Origin: Rubrivivax sp. SCN 71-131
GTDB taxonomy: Bacteria > Pseudomonadota > Gammaproteobacteria > Burkholderiales > Burkholderiaceae_C
Direction of reading: 5' to 3'
NCBI GenBank assembly: GCA_001724995.1
Contig: MEFD01000014.1
Location: 124,001 to 188,000, forward strand
Length of the DNA: 64,000 bases
Shown here: in pieces, positions 36,247 through 44,732 of the stretch
Layout of the letters: every line of letters begins with the position of its first letter
Position numbering within the stretch: the stretch's first letter is position 1
Made by a program: the position numbers and the translations under genes
Notes under the pieces: model-generated
Seen by the model: only the letters and a program-made list of their open reading frames with translations
Databases searched by the model: none
What the model was told of the DNA's origin: nothing

Positions 36247-37572
36247 ATGCAACGCCACTTCGTCCTGGTTCTCGCTGCATTGCTTGCCCTCTGGCTCGTC
36301 AGCCTGCCACCCGGCAGCCTGACGATTGCGACGCCGGGCAACCACTGGGCGCTGCGCGGCACGCTGATTCTCGGCACCGGCTATCTCGCCATCGGCTGCA
36401 TGTCGCTGGCGATCATCCTCGCGGCCCGGCCGGTCCGGCTCGAACGATGGCTCGGCGGCCTCGACCAGTTCTACCGCCTGCACAAGAAGCTCGGCATCGC
36501 CGGCGTGCTGCTCGGTGTGGCGCACTGGCTGCTCGAGATCCTGCCCAAGTGGATGGTCGGCCAGGGCTGGCTGGCGCGACCGCAACGCCGCCCCGGCGGC
36601 GACGGTGCCGCCGCGGTGCCGTTGCAGGCCTGGCACGAGCCTGCCAAGGAACTCGGCGAGTGGGGCCTGTACGTGATCATCGTGCTGGTCGTCGTCGCGC
36701 TCTGGAAGCGCATTCCCTACCGCCATTTCGCGCGGCTGCACCGGCTGACGCCGGTCGCCTTCCTGCTGCTCGTGTTCCACTCGGTCGTGTTCATGCCGCC
36801 TGGCTACTGGACGGCAGCCGCGGGCCCGGTCGCGGCGCTGCTGATGGCCGGCGGGGTCGTCGCGGCGGTCCTGTCGCTGAGCGGGCGGATCGGATTCACG
36901 CGACGCGCGCTTGGGCACGTCGAGTCGCTGCATCTGCACGAGGACCGCGTGCTCGAAGTGCAATGTCAGCTCGAGACGCCCTGGGCCGGCCACGAGAGCG
37001 GGCAGTTCGTCTTTGCCACCTTCCACCGCGACGAAGGGGCACACCCCTTCACGGTCGTCTCGAGCTGGGCCGGCGACGGCCGTCTGGTGCTGGCGATCAA
37101 GGAACTCGGCGACTACACGCGCGCGCTGCCCGAGCGGCTTGCGCTCGGCGACCCGGTCACGATCGAGGGGCCTTACGGGCGCTTCAGCTTCGAGGGGCCG
37201 CGCGAGCGCCAGGTCTGGGTCGCCGGGGGCATCGGCATCACGCCGTTCATCTCGCGCATGCAACTGCTCGCGCAAGGCGGCGCGAGGCAGCGTCCGGTCG
37301 ACCTCTTCTTCTCGACCGACGAAGAGCCCGAGCCGCTGATGACGCGGCTGCGCGAGCTCGCGCAGGCAAGCGGCGTCACGCTGCATGTCGTCGTGCCGCC
37401 GCGCGAGGGCTACCTGACGGCCGAGCGCATCAGCGAGGCGGTGTCCAACCCCGAGCAGGCCGAGTTCTGGTTCTGCGGCCCGAACGCGTTCGGCGATTCG
37501 CTGCGCGGCGGGCTGCAACGCCTGGGTCTGCCGTCAAGCTGCTTCCACCAGGAAGCGTTCGAGATGCGGTGA
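36247..37572 (+). CDS. ferric reductase-like transmembrane flavoprotein (ferredoxin reductase family)
   Basis: A 441-residue membrane oxidoreductase. The N-terminal half has six hydrophobic helices with haem-ligand-type His residues (HKKLG, VAHWLLE, RLHRLTP, VFHSVVF), as in ferric reductase/NADPH oxidase membrane domains. The cytoplasmic half has the FAD-binding segment HPFTVVSSW, then GPYGRFSF, and NAD(P)H binding with WVAGGIGITPFISRM and EFWFCGPNAFGDSL. It would pass electrons from NAD(P)H via FAD and haem across the membrane. The acceptor (ferric iron, oxygen or quinone) is not readable. ATG at 36247 begins the first helix. Confidence 0.85.
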   Translation: MQRHFVLVLAALLALWLVSLPPGSLTIATPGNHWALRGTLILGTGYLAIGCMSLAIILAARPVRLERWLGGLDQFYRLHKKLGIAGVLLGVAHWLLEILPKWMVGQGWLARPQRRPGGDGAAAVPLQAWHEPAKELGEWGLYVIIVLVVVALWKRIPYRHFARLHRLTPVAFLLLVFHSVVFMPPGYWTAAAGPVAALLMAGGVVAAVLSLSGRIGFTRRALGHVESLHLHEDRVLEVQCQLETPWAGHESGQFVFATFHRDEGAHPFTVVSSWAGDGRLVLAIKELGDYTRALPERLALGDPVTIEGPYGRFSFEGPRERQVWVAGGIGITPFISRMQLLAQGGARQRPVDLFFSTDEEPEPLMTRLRELAQASGVTLHVVVPPREGYLTAERISEAVSNPEQAEFWFCGPNAFGDSLRGGLQRLGLPSSCFHQEAFEMR

Positions 37573-37650
37573 CGGCGAAGCATCGCGGACGCCGGCTGCC
37601 GCGTCTCGAGGAAATGGGGCTCCGCCACCGTGCTCGACCCCGCCGGGGGT

Positions 37651-37666
37651 GGGCTGGGCGCAGCCC
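37651..37666. terminator. GC hairpin between convergent genes
   Basis: GGGCTG - GGCG - CAGCCC, a perfect 6-bp stem with a tetraloop, lies 15 bp beyond the stop of the minus-strand gene at 37681 and 79 bp beyond the plus-strand stop. There is no T-run. It could serve both genes, at low certainty. Confidence 0.4.
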
Positions 37667-37680
37667 GGCCCTGGATGTGC

Positions 37681-38577
37681 TCAGATCGCGTCGAGCGGGA
37701 TCTTCAGGTAGCGGATGCCGTTGCCCTCGGCGGCTGGCAGCCGGCCGGCGCGCATGTTGACCTGCACCGACGGCAGCAGCAGCGCGGGCATAGCCAGCGT
37801 GCGGTCGCGCGCGGTGCGCATGGCGACGAACTCGGCCTCGCTGACGCCGTCGTGCACGTGCACGTTGCCCGCGCGCTGGGCGGCCACCGTCGTGACGTGG
37901 CGCGGCGGCGTCGCCTCGGGCCGGTAGTCGTGGCAGAGGTACAGCCTGGTCGACGGCGGCAGCGCGAGCAGCTTGCGGATCGAGCGGTACAGCGTTGCCG
38001 CATCGCCACCGGGAAAGTCGCAGCGCGCGCTGCCGTAGTCGGGCATGAACAGCGTGTCGCCGACGAAGGCCACCATCTCGTCGCCGTCACGCAGGACGTA
38101 GGCCATGCACGCCGGCGTATGCCCCGGGGTGTGCATCGCGGTGGCCTGCAGCCCGCCGATCGCGAACGCTTCGCCGTCGTCGAACAGGTGGTCGAAGGGC
38201 TGGCCGTCGCAGGCGAAGTCGGCGCCGGCGTTGAACAGCCGGCCGAAGGTGTGCTGCACCGTCGTGATGCGGCTGCCGATCGCGATGCGCCCGCCGAGCT
38301 GCCGCTGCAGGAACGGCGCGGCCGAAAGGTGGTCGGCGTGCACGTGGGTTTCGAGCAGCCACTGCAGGCTGGCGCCGAGCTCGCGCACGCGCCCGACCAG
38401 CCGCTCGGCGCTCGTCGTGGCAGTGCGTCCCGACGCGCCGTCGTAGTCGAGCACGCTGTCGACCAGCGCAGCCTGCATCGACGCACGGTCGAGCACGAGG
38501 TGGCTGAAGGTCGAGGTGGCCGGGTCGAAGAACGACTCGACCTCGAGGCGGGCGGCGGCCGGCGTCGGCGGGGGCAT
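37681..38577 (-). CDS. MBL-fold hydrolase, persulfide dioxygenase / Blh-like
   Basis: A 298-residue metallo-beta-lactamase-fold protein. Metal ligands: THVHADHLSA (HxHxDH), His in MHTPGHTPACMAY, Asp in FVGDTLFMPDYGSARCDF and His in YLCHDYRP. The DYGSARCDFPGGDAATLYRSI-type block (split here by the Phe-Pro turn) is characteristic of ETHE1/Blh sulfur dioxygenases, which oxidise glutathione persulfide using one iron. Start is ATG at 38577; the longer open frame belongs to another reading frame of the neighbouring gene. It lies 17 bp after the methyltransferase stop in the same direction. Confidence 0.83.
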   Translation of the reverse strand: MPPPTPAAARLEVESFFDPATSTFSHLVLDRASMQAALVDSVLDYDGASGRTATTSAERLVGRVRELGASLQWLLETHVHADHLSAAPFLQRQLGGRIAIGSRITTVQHTFGRLFNAGADFACDGQPFDHLFDDGEAFAIGGLQATAMHTPGHTPACMAYVLRDGDEMVAFVGDTLFMPDYGSARCDFPGGDAATLYRSIRKLLALPPSTRLYLCHDYRPEATPPRHVTTVAAQRAGNVHVHDGVSEAEFVAMRTARDRTLAMPALLLPSVQVNMRAGRLPAAEGNGIRYLKIPLDAI

Positions 38578-38594
38578 CACTGGCGGCAGCAGGG

Positions 38595-39308
38595 TCAGCG
38601 GTCGCGCCGGCACAGCAGGCGCAGGTGCATCGGGCGCGTGAAGGCGGCACCGTCGGCACCCCGATGCGGCTGAAAGCGCGCGCGCACGGCGGCGCGCGTC
38701 GCGTCGTCGAGGTGGTGCTCGGCGAAGGTCACGTCGATCATGCGGCGCTCGAAGTCGGCGAAGTCGCGATAGTGCACCGGGGCGTCGAAGCGCCGCTCGA
38801 GCACCGCGTTCCAGCCGCCGCCGGCCAGCGCGCGGTCGAGCGCGGCCTGCGCCGCGGCACGCACCGCGCCCTCGTCGTTGAACAGGCGCACGATCTCGTT
38901 GAGCGCGCCGGCATACACCGGCTCGGACACGAGCAGCCATCCCTGCGGGCGCAGCACCCGCCGCACCTCGGCCAGCGCGGCGTCCATCGCCTCGACCGGC
39001 ACGTGGTGCAGCGACTTGAGCATGAGCGCCAGGTCGAAGCTCGCGTCCGGGCGCGGGATCGCCTGCGCGCCGGCGGCAACGAACTCCAGCCCGGGCTGCG
39101 GGTCGGCCAGGTTCTTCGCGTGCTGGCGGGTGTCGACCTCGAGCCCGGTGACGCGACAGCCCGGAAAACGCCGCAGCAGCGCGCGTGCCAGCCGCGCGTT
39201 GCCGCAGCCCAGCTCGACGACGTCGAGGCCGCGACCGAGCGGCAGCAGTTCGGCGAACAGGTCGAGCTCGTCGTCGACGAGTCGCGGCGGTGCAAGAGGG
39301 GTCGTCAT
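38595..39308 (-). CDS. class I SAM-dependent methyltransferase
   Basis: A 237-residue protein with the SAM-binding motif I VVELGCGNARLARALL (about residues 29-44), acidic GLEVDTRQ after strand 2, and FDLALMLKSLHHV as motif post-II/III, typical of Methyltransf_11/25 domains. The substrate is not evident. ATG at 39308 is the first in-frame start giving a full domain; the frame extends further upstream without similarity. It is divergent from the cyclase-family gene (160-bp gap) and probably co-transcribed with the downstream MBL gene. Confidence 0.82.
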   Translation of the reverse strand: MTTPLAPPRLVDDELDLFAELLPLGRGLDVVELGCGNARLARALLRRFPGCRVTGLEVDTRQHAKNLADPQPGLEFVAAGAQAIPRPDASFDLALMLKSLHHVPVEAMDAALAEVRRVLRPQGWLLVSEPVYAGALNEIVRLFNDEGAVRAAAQAALDRALAGGGWNAVLERRFDAPVHYRDFADFERRMIDVTFAEHHLDDATRAAVRARFQPHRGADGAAFTRPMHLRLLCRRDR

Positions 39309-39468
39309 GGCGTCGATGCGGATCGCGGGGTCGGAGTGGCCTGCAGCGTGCGCGGCCGGCTGGCCCGCGACGCGACGCTGAGCATACTGGCGTAGAGTCG
39401 GTCTTCCCGCGCGCCCGGCGCTACGCCTTCTTGTCGCCGCGTTGGCGGCAACACCCAAGGAGAGACGT

Positions 39469-40521
39469 ATGAGGTTGGCTTGGCGGTATGCGTGTGCGCT
39501 CGCGGCCTCCGGTGCGATGGCGTCGCTGGCCGCGGCGCAGACCGGTCCTTCGCGCTGGGGAGCGGGCGACGAGATCGGGATGGCGAACACACTCGGGTCC
39601 GCCACCTGGCAGCGCTGTGCGCAGTCGCTCGCGAACCCGAAGGCCAAGGCGTACGAGGTTTCGCATTTGCGCTCGAACACGATGCCGCAATCGCCTTTCG
39701 GCACGCCGTTGCGCGACAAGTATAGGCCGACGGTCGGCATCCCCGGCACCGTCCATGCCTTCAACGGCGAGGAGGCCGTCAGCGGCGAGGCCGGCGCCCA
39801 GGGCACCCAGATGGATGCCATCGGACACTTTGCCGTGCTGCCCGAGCCCTGGGACGGCAAGGGCGCCTTCCCTGCCGACAAGGCGCGCTACTACGGCGGC
39901 TACACGCAATCCGACATCAAGCCCACGCCCGACTCGCCGTTGCAGAAGCTCGGCATCGAAAAGGTGCCACCGATCGTCACCACCGCCGTGCTGCTCGATG
40001 CAAAGACCTTTCTGGGCAAAGGCCAGGCGATGAAGCCCGGCGAAGCCGTCAGCGCCAAGGACATCGAGGCGATGCTCGCGGCACAGGGACTGCAGAATCG
40101 CGGCCTGCTGCCCGGCGACGTGCTCTACATCTACACCGGCTGGGGCGACCACTGGAACGACCCCGACACCGGGAAGTCCTACTACACGAAGGGCCCGGGG
40201 CTTGCCTATGACGCCGCCAGGTACATCGAAGACAAGCAGATCGTCCTGATCGCACTCGACAACCCGTTCACCGATCCGGTGGCCGAAGGCTTCCTCCAGG
40301 GCAAGGCCGCGCCGCCGGCCGGCGCACCGCCGAACACGCCCTTTGCCATCCACCATCACGACCTGACGCAGGCAGGCATCTATCAGATTCAGAACGCCAA
40401 CCTGGGCGCACTCGCCAAGGACAAGGTCTGGGTGTCGTGCACGATGATCCTGCCGCTGCGCGCGAAGGGCAGTTCCGGTTCGCCGATCCGCCCGGTCGCC
40501 ATCGGCGTGCCGGGGCAGTAG
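39469..40521 (+). CDS. secreted cyclase-family protein (kynurenine-formamidase-like fold)
   Basis: A 350-residue protein with an N-terminal signal peptide (cleavage near AAAQ, residue 24) and a putative cyclase (PF04199) domain. Kynurenine formamidases have HxGTHxDxPxH metal ligands; here the segment reads [10 protein letters not shown], so the first metal His is Gln while Asp and the last His remain. Also seen: [14 protein letters not shown] and ALDNPFT. ATG at 39469 follows AAGGAGAG at ideal spacing; an upstream ATG would put residues before the signal peptide. The reaction is unknown; relatives hydrolyse amides or lactones. It is periplasmic or secreted. Confidence 0.82.
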   Translation: MRLAWRYACALAASGAMASLAAAQTGPSRWGAGDEIGMANTLGSATWQRCAQSLANPKAKAYEVSHLRSNTMPQSPFGTPLRDKYRPTVGIPGTVHAFNGEEAVSGEAGAQGTQMDAIGHFAVLPEPWDGKGAFPADKARYYGGYTQSDIKPTPDSPLQKLGIEKVPPIVTTAVLLDAKTFLGKGQAMKPGEAVSAKDIEAMLAAQGLQNRGLLPGDVLYIYTGWGDHWNDPDTGKSYYTKGPGLAYDAARYIEDKQIVLIALDNPFTDPVAEGFLQGKAAPPAGAPPNTPFAIHHHDLTQAGIYQIQNANLGALAKDKVWVSCTMILPLRAKGSSGSPIRPVAIGVPGQ

Positions 40522-40535
40522 GCATTCGTACCCTC

Positions 40536-41306
40536 ATGCGTCTGGCCACCTGGAACGTCAACTCCCTCTCGGTGCGGCTGCCGCAGGTGCTGGATTGGCT
40601 GGCGACGCAGTCGCCGGACGTGCTGGCGCTGCAGGAGACCAAGCTCACCGACGAGCGCTTTCCGCACGAGGCCTTCGCGGCGGCGGGCTGGCAGGCGCAG
40701 TGCTTCGGGCAGAAGACCTACAACGGCGTGGCGCTCGTCAGCCGCGCGCCCATGGCCGACGTGGTGCGCAACATCCCGGGCTTCGAGGACGAGCAGGCGC
40801 GCGTGATCGCGGCGACGATCGGAACCCTGCGCGTCGTCGGGGCCTATTTCCCCAACGGGCAGGAACCCGGCAGCGCGAAGTTCGCCTACAAGATGCGCTG
40901 GCAGGACGCGCTGCGCGAGTGGCTGCGCGGCGAACTGGCCGCACAGCCGCGCCTCGTGCTGATGGGCGACTTCAACGTCGCGCCCGAGGACCGCGACGTG
41001 CACGACCCCGTCGCCTGGGCCGGTCAGATCCACTGCACGCCCGAGGAGCGCGCGCAGTTCCAGGGGCTGCTCGCGCTCGGCCTGCACGACGCCTTCCGCC
41101 TCTTCGAGCAAGCGCCGAAGAGCTGGAGCTGGTGGGACTACCGCAACCTGGCCTTTCGCCGGAACCAGGGCCTGCGCATCGACCACATCCTCGTCAGCGA
41201 CGCCCTGCGCGGGCAGGTGCGCGCCTGCAGCATCGACAAGGCCCCGCGCCGCAGCGAGCGTCCGAGCGATCACGCGCCGGTGCTGCTGGACCTCGACGCC
41301 GGCTGA
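40536..41306 (+). CDS. xth: exodeoxyribonuclease III
   Basis: A 256-residue AP endonuclease/exonuclease of base-excision repair. Motifs: [24 protein letters not shown] with the metal Glu, [35 protein letters not shown], and [10 protein letters not shown] at the end. ATG at 40536 is the conserved start, 14 bp after the cyclase gene stop. Length is close to the usual 255-270. It converges with ntrC across a GC hairpin. Confidence 0.94.
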   Translation: MRLATWNVNSLSVRLPQVLDWLATQSPDVLALQETKLTDERFPHEAFAAAGWQAQCFGQKTYNGVALVSRAPMADVVRNIPGFEDEQARVIAATIGTLRVVGAYFPNGQEPGSAKFAYKMRWQDALREWLRGELAAQPRLVLMGDFNVAPEDRDVHDPVAWAGQIHCTPEERAQFQGLLALGLHDAFRLFEQAPKSWSWWDYRNLAFRRNQGLRIDHILVSDALRGQVRACSIDKAPRRSERPSDHAPVLLDLDAG

Positions 41307-41310
41307 AGGC

Positions 41311-41338
41311 GCGGCGGCAGCGCCGCGGTTGCCGCCGC
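41311..41338. terminator. Hairpin between xth and ntrC (bidirectional candidate)
   Basis: GCGGCGGCA (41311-41319) and TGCCGCCGC (41330-41338) form a perfect 9-bp stem with a 10-nt loop in the 36-bp gap between two convergent stop codons. There is no T-run on either side, as is common in very GC-rich genomes. Confidence 0.6.
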
Positions 41339-41342
41339 GACC

Positions 41343-42818
41343 TCACTCGTCCAGCCCGTAGTCCTGGATCTTGCGCGTGATCGTGTTGCGCCCGATGCCC
41401 AGGCGCTGTGCGGCCTCGATGCGGCGGCCCTCGCTCAGGGCCAGTGCCGTGCGGATGAGTCGCGTCTCGAACGCGCGCGCCAGGGCCTGCCAGGGCTCGG
41501 GGTCGCGCGCCGCCAGGCGCCGACGCAGTTCCTGCTCGAGCGGGCCCAGCCAGTCCTGCTGCGCCGTCGCGGCGGGGTCCGCCTCCTGCAGCGTCGGCGT
41601 CGGCGTCGGCGTCGGCGTCAAGGCCGCTGGCCCTGGGGCGTCGTCCCGCGCGCGGGCCGGCTGCACTTCCGGCGGCAGGTCGGTCGCGGTGATCGTGCGG
41701 CCGGGCGCCATCACGGTGAGCCAGTGGCAGATGTTCTGCAACTGGCGCACGTTGCCGGGGTAGTCGAAGGCCTGCAGCGCCTGCAGCGCAGCGTCGCCGA
41801 TGCGCTTGGGCGCCAGCCCCAGCTCGCGCGCGCTGCGGGCGAGGAAATGGCGCACCAGCAGCGGCACGTCCTCGCGCCGCTCGCGCAGCGGCGGCAGGCG
41901 CAGGCGAATGACGTTCAGCCGATGGAAGAGATCCTCGCGGAAGGCGCCGGCGCGCACGCGCTGCTCGAGGTCCTGGTGCGTGGCGGCGATCACCCGCACG
42001 CGGGCGCGCAGCGGCTGGTGGCCGCCGACGCGGTAGAACTGTCCGTCGGAGAGCACGCGCAGGAGTCGCGTCTGCAGCGCCAGCGGCATGTCGCCGATCT
42101 CGTCGAGGAAGAGCGTGCCGCCCTCGGCCTGCTCGAAGCGGCCACGGCGCATCGCCTGCGCGCCGGTGAAGGAGCCGCGCTCGTGGCCGAAGAGCTCGCT
42201 CTCCAGCAGCTCGTGCGGGATGGCGGCGGTGTTGATGGCGACGAAGGGCCCGGGCGTGGCGCCCGCGCCGCGCGCGCCGTGGCGGTGCAGCGCCTGCGCC
42301 ACCAGCTCCTTGCCGCTGCCGCTCTCGCCGGTGATGAGCACGGTCGCCTGGCTCTGCCCGAGGCGGCCGATGGCGCGGAACAGCTCCTGCATCGCCGGCG
42401 CCTGGCCGAGCAGCGGGCCGGCCTCGTCGGGCAGGGTGTCGGCGGCCTGCTCGCGCCGGCTTTCCTCGATGGCGCGGTGCACCATCTCGACCGCCTGCTG
42501 CAGGTCGAAGGGCTTGGGCAGGTAGTCGAAGGCACCGGCCTCGAAGCTGCCGACGGCGCTGTCGAGGTCGGAGTAGGCGGTGGTGACGATCACCGGCAGG
42601 CCCGGCAGGCGCGCCTTCACCCGCGCCAGCAGCTCCAGGCCCGAGACGCCGGGCATGCGGATGTCGGTCAGCAGCACCTGCGGCTCCTCGTGCCGCAGCG
42701 CGGCCATGAGCTCGGCGGCGTCGGCAAAGCTGCGCACCTGCAGCTGCGCGCGCGCCAGCGCCTTCTCGAGCACGTAGCGGATCGAGGCATCGTCGTCGAC
42801 GATCCAGACGGCGTTCAT
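41343..42818 (-). CDS. ntrC: nitrogen regulation response regulator NtrC
   Basis: A 491-residue sigma-54 activator. The receiver domain (1-120) starts WIVDDDASIRYVLEKAL, with the phosphorylation Asp in LLTDIRMPGVSG. The AAA+ domain (about 140-370) has Walker A GESGSGKE, the sigma-54 contact loop ERGSFTGA (GSFTGA in place of GAFTGA) and LFLDEIGDMP. The C-terminal Fis-type helix-turn-helix has AAQRLGIGRNTITRKI. The inter-domain linker contains a Thr-Pro run encoded by a hexanucleotide repeat. Partner kinase NtrB is encoded 55 bp upstream; the target includes the glnA promoter at 46.2 kb. Confidence 0.96.
   Translation of the reverse strand: MNAVWIVDDDASIRYVLEKALARAQLQVRSFADAAELMAALRHEEPQVLLTDIRMPGVSGLELLARVKARLPGLPVIVTTAYSDLDSAVGSFEAGAFDYLPKPFDLQQAVEMVHRAIEESRREQAADTLPDEAGPLLGQAPAMQELFRAIGRLGQSQATVLITGESGSGKELVAQALHRHGARGAGATPGPFVAINTAAIPHELLESELFGHERGSFTGAQAMRRGRFEQAEGGTLFLDEIGDMPLALQTRLLRVLSDGQFYRVGGHQPLRARVRVIAATHQDLEQRVRAGAFREDLFHRLNVIRLRLPPLRERREDVPLLVRHFLARSARELGLAPKRIGDAALQALQAFDYPGNVRQLQNICHWLTVMAPGRTITATDLPPEVQPARARDDAPGPAALTPTPTPTPTLQEADPAATAQQDWLGPLEQELRRRLAARDPEPWQALARAFETRLIRTALALSEGRRIEAAQRLGIGRNTITRKIQDYGLDE
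41591..41620. repeat. Hexanucleotide repeat within ntrC linker
   Basis: Five tandem copies of GCGTCG (the last is GCGTCA) encode an alternating Thr-Pro run in the NtrC linker. Gains or losses of units keep the frame and would only change linker length. Confidence 0.85.
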
Positions 42819-42873
42819 GGGGAGATGGCGGTCATGGGAAACGAAGCGGCCGCGGCGGGTCGGGCGTGCCGGC

Positions 42874-44022
42874 TCAGTTCAGCGGAATCGACAGCGTGAA
42901 GACGCTGCAGCCGGGAGCGGCTTCGCATTCGATCGTGCCCCGGTGCTGCTGCAGGATCGCGTGCGCCAGCGTGAGCCCGAGCCCGCTGCCACCCTCGCGG
43001 CCCGAAACCAGCGGATGGAAGATGCGTTCGCGCATCGCCTCGGGCACGCCGGGGCCGTTGTCCTGCACCTGCAGCGCCAGCGCCAGGCGGTGCCGCCGGC
43101 CGCCCAGGGTGACCTGGCGCCGCACGCGCGTGCGCAGCACGATGCGCGGCTGCGGCGTGGCCGACGCGGCAAGCGCCTGCGCGGCATTGCGCACGACGTT
43201 GAGCACCGCCTGCACGAGTTGCCCGCGATCGCCGCGGAACTCGGGGATCGAGGTGTCGTAGTCGCGCTCGATCACCAGCGCCGGCCCGTACTCCGCCTGC
43301 ACCAGGGCACGCACATGCTCGCAGACCTCGTGCAGGTTGACGTCGCCCACCCGCAGCGCCCCACGGTGCGGCGCCAGCAGACGATCGACGAGGGCGTGCA
43401 GGCGGTCGGCCTCGCGCACGATGAGCTGCGCGCACTCGGCCAGCGCGGGCGCGGTCGGCTCCATGAGCAGCAGCTGGGCCGCGCCGCGAATGCCACCCAG
43501 CGGGTTGCGCACCTCGTGCGCGAGATTGCGCAGCAGCTCGCCATTGGCCTGCGCCAGCTCCTGGATGCGGCGCTCGCGCTCGCTGCGCAACTGCAGATCC
43601 AGCGCGCTCATCTCGAGCAGCACGCCGCCTGCCGGCGCGTCCAGCGCGCTGACGCTGAGCTGCACCGCGCGCTCGAGCGGCTGCGGGCCGGCCTGGACGC
43701 TTCCTGCGGGCGGGTGCAGCTGCGCCAGCAGGCGGCTGCTGGCGAGCTCGCCGCGATCGAGCTGCGCCAGCACCTCGTGCAGGGGTGCCGGATCGACCAG
43801 CCAGCCGCGCACGTCCTCGCCCACGAGGCTGCGCCGGGGCAGGCCGAGCGCCGCCTCGAGCGCGGCGTTGGCGTGCAGGCAGTGCCCCTGCCGGTCGACG
43901 ACGGCGACCAGCGTCGCCAACTGATCGAGAGCGGCGAAGTCCGCCGCACCGAAGGCACAGGCGGCGCCGACGGCGCCGGGGCGCTGCGGGGGAGCCGTGT
44001 GGGCCGGCCGCGGCCTCATCAA
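42874..44022 (-). CDS. glnL: nitrogen regulation sensor kinase NtrB
   Basis: A 382-residue cytoplasmic histidine kinase. An N-terminal PAS domain (about 28-140) is followed by the H-box NLAHEVRNPLGGIRGAAQLL with phospho-acceptor His, N-box NVVRNAAQAL, and ATP-lid motifs DNGPGVPE and GGSGLGLTLAHAI. No membrane helix is present, as expected for NtrB, whose activity is set by PII protein modified by GlnD (17.2 kb). The start at 44022 has a second Met immediately after. It lies 29 bp after the DUF4124 gene and 55 bp before ntrC. Confidence 0.94.
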   Translation of the reverse strand: MMRPRPAHTAPPQRPGAVGAACAFGAADFAALDQLATLVAVVDRQGHCLHANAALEAALGLPRRSLVGEDVRGWLVDPAPLHEVLAQLDRGELASSRLLAQLHPPAGSVQAGPQPLERAVQLSVSALDAPAGGVLLEMSALDLQLRSERERRIQELAQANGELLRNLAHEVRNPLGGIRGAAQLLLMEPTAPALAECAQLIVREADRLHALVDRLLAPHRGALRVGDVNLHEVCEHVRALVQAEYGPALVIERDYDTSIPEFRGDRGQLVQAVLNVVRNAAQALAASATPQPRIVLRTRVRRQVTLGGRRHRLALALQVQDNGPGVPEAMRERIFHPLVSGREGGSGLGLTLAHAILQQHRGTIECEAAPGCSVFTLSIPLN

Positions 44023-44051
44023 GGCGCCAGCGAGCGGTCAGCGCCGCGCCA

Positions 44052-44600
44052 TCACGGCGCCGGCAGCTTGGCGATCTCGCGCTTGAGGGCGGCGATGTCG
44101 GCCTCCTTGCGCGTGATCGCCGCCTTCATCTCGGCCACGCGGTCCAGGTAGCGCTGGTAGTTGCGCTCGTCGCCGCGCCGCTCGGGCTCGCCCTTGTTGT
44201 AGTCCTTCTGCAGCACCGCGAGCTTCTCCTCCTCGCGCCTGAGCTCGTCCTGCAGGATGCGGCGCGCCTCGCTGTCGCGCTGGCGCTGCGCCGTGGGCTC
44301 GACGCGGGCCTCGGCATTCCCCGCCCGCGCCGGCGCGGACGCCCCGGCCGCGGCGCGCGGGCGCGGCGCCTGGATGATGGTGATCGGCGTGCCCTCGATG
44401 GTGCGGCAGCCGCGCTCGGCCGCCTCCCTGGGCGAGATGGCGTCGGTGTAGAGCACGGGCGGCCCCGGGCAGCGGTAGACCTGCGACGCGGCCGTCCCCG
44501 CCTCGCCCTGCGCCCGCGCCGCGGCGCCGGGCAGCAGCAGGGCGAACAGCGGCGCCAGCAGCGCAGGCCATGAGGGTCGGACCCGAAGGCGCAGTTTCAT
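44052..44600 (-). CDS. DUF4124 domain protein with coiled coil, exported
   Basis: A 182-residue protein. Signal peptide (about 1-30, ending AARAQ), then a short DUF4124-type domain with VYRCPGPPVLYTD and a RGCRTIEG segment (paired Cys), an Ala/Pro-rich linker, and a charged C-terminal coiled coil (about 95-180) ending IAALKREIAKL. ATG at 44600 begins the signal peptide; the frame is open to 44687. DUF4124 proteins are common periplasmic proteins of unknown function. It sits between glnA and ntrB in the same direction, so it should share nitrogen control. Confidence 0.78.
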   Translation of the reverse strand: MKLRLRVRPSWPALLAPLFALLLPGAAARAQGEAGTAASQVYRCPGPPVLYTDAISPREAAERGCRTIEGTPITIIQAPRPRAAAGASAPARAGNAEARVEPTAQRQRDSEARRILQDELRREEEKLAVLQKDYNKGEPERRGDERNYQRYLDRVAEMKAAITRKEADIAALKREIAKLPAP

Positions 44601-44646
44601 CGGCTCGATAGGGCAGGTGCGGGTCTGGGACGAGGTCCGGGTCGGG

Positions 44647-44685
44647 GTCGGCGCCGGACCACGGGCGCAAGGCGCCCGCGCCGAC
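44647..44685 (-). terminator. Strong two-tier stem-loop between glnA and DUF4124-ntrBC
   Basis: Outer arms GTCGGCGC (44647-44654) and GCGCCGAC (44678-44685) pair perfectly over 8 bp. Inner arms GGGCGC (44663-44668) and GCGCCC (44672-44677) pair over 6 bp with a 3-nt loop; 8 nt are bulged on one side. It lies 48 bp beyond the glnA stop. With no T-run it looks more like an attenuator or mRNA-stabilising 3' hairpin than a full terminator. Confidence 0.6.
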
Positions 44686-44732
44686 ATGCGCCGTCATTGT
44701 CACCCAGACCCGTACCACCGCGGACCCAGCCG

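Noticed and set aside
36017..36322. 101-codon plus frame before the ferric-reductase-like gene
   Set aside because: It overlaps the signal/helix region of the real gene in another frame, has no ribosome binding site and an atypical composition.
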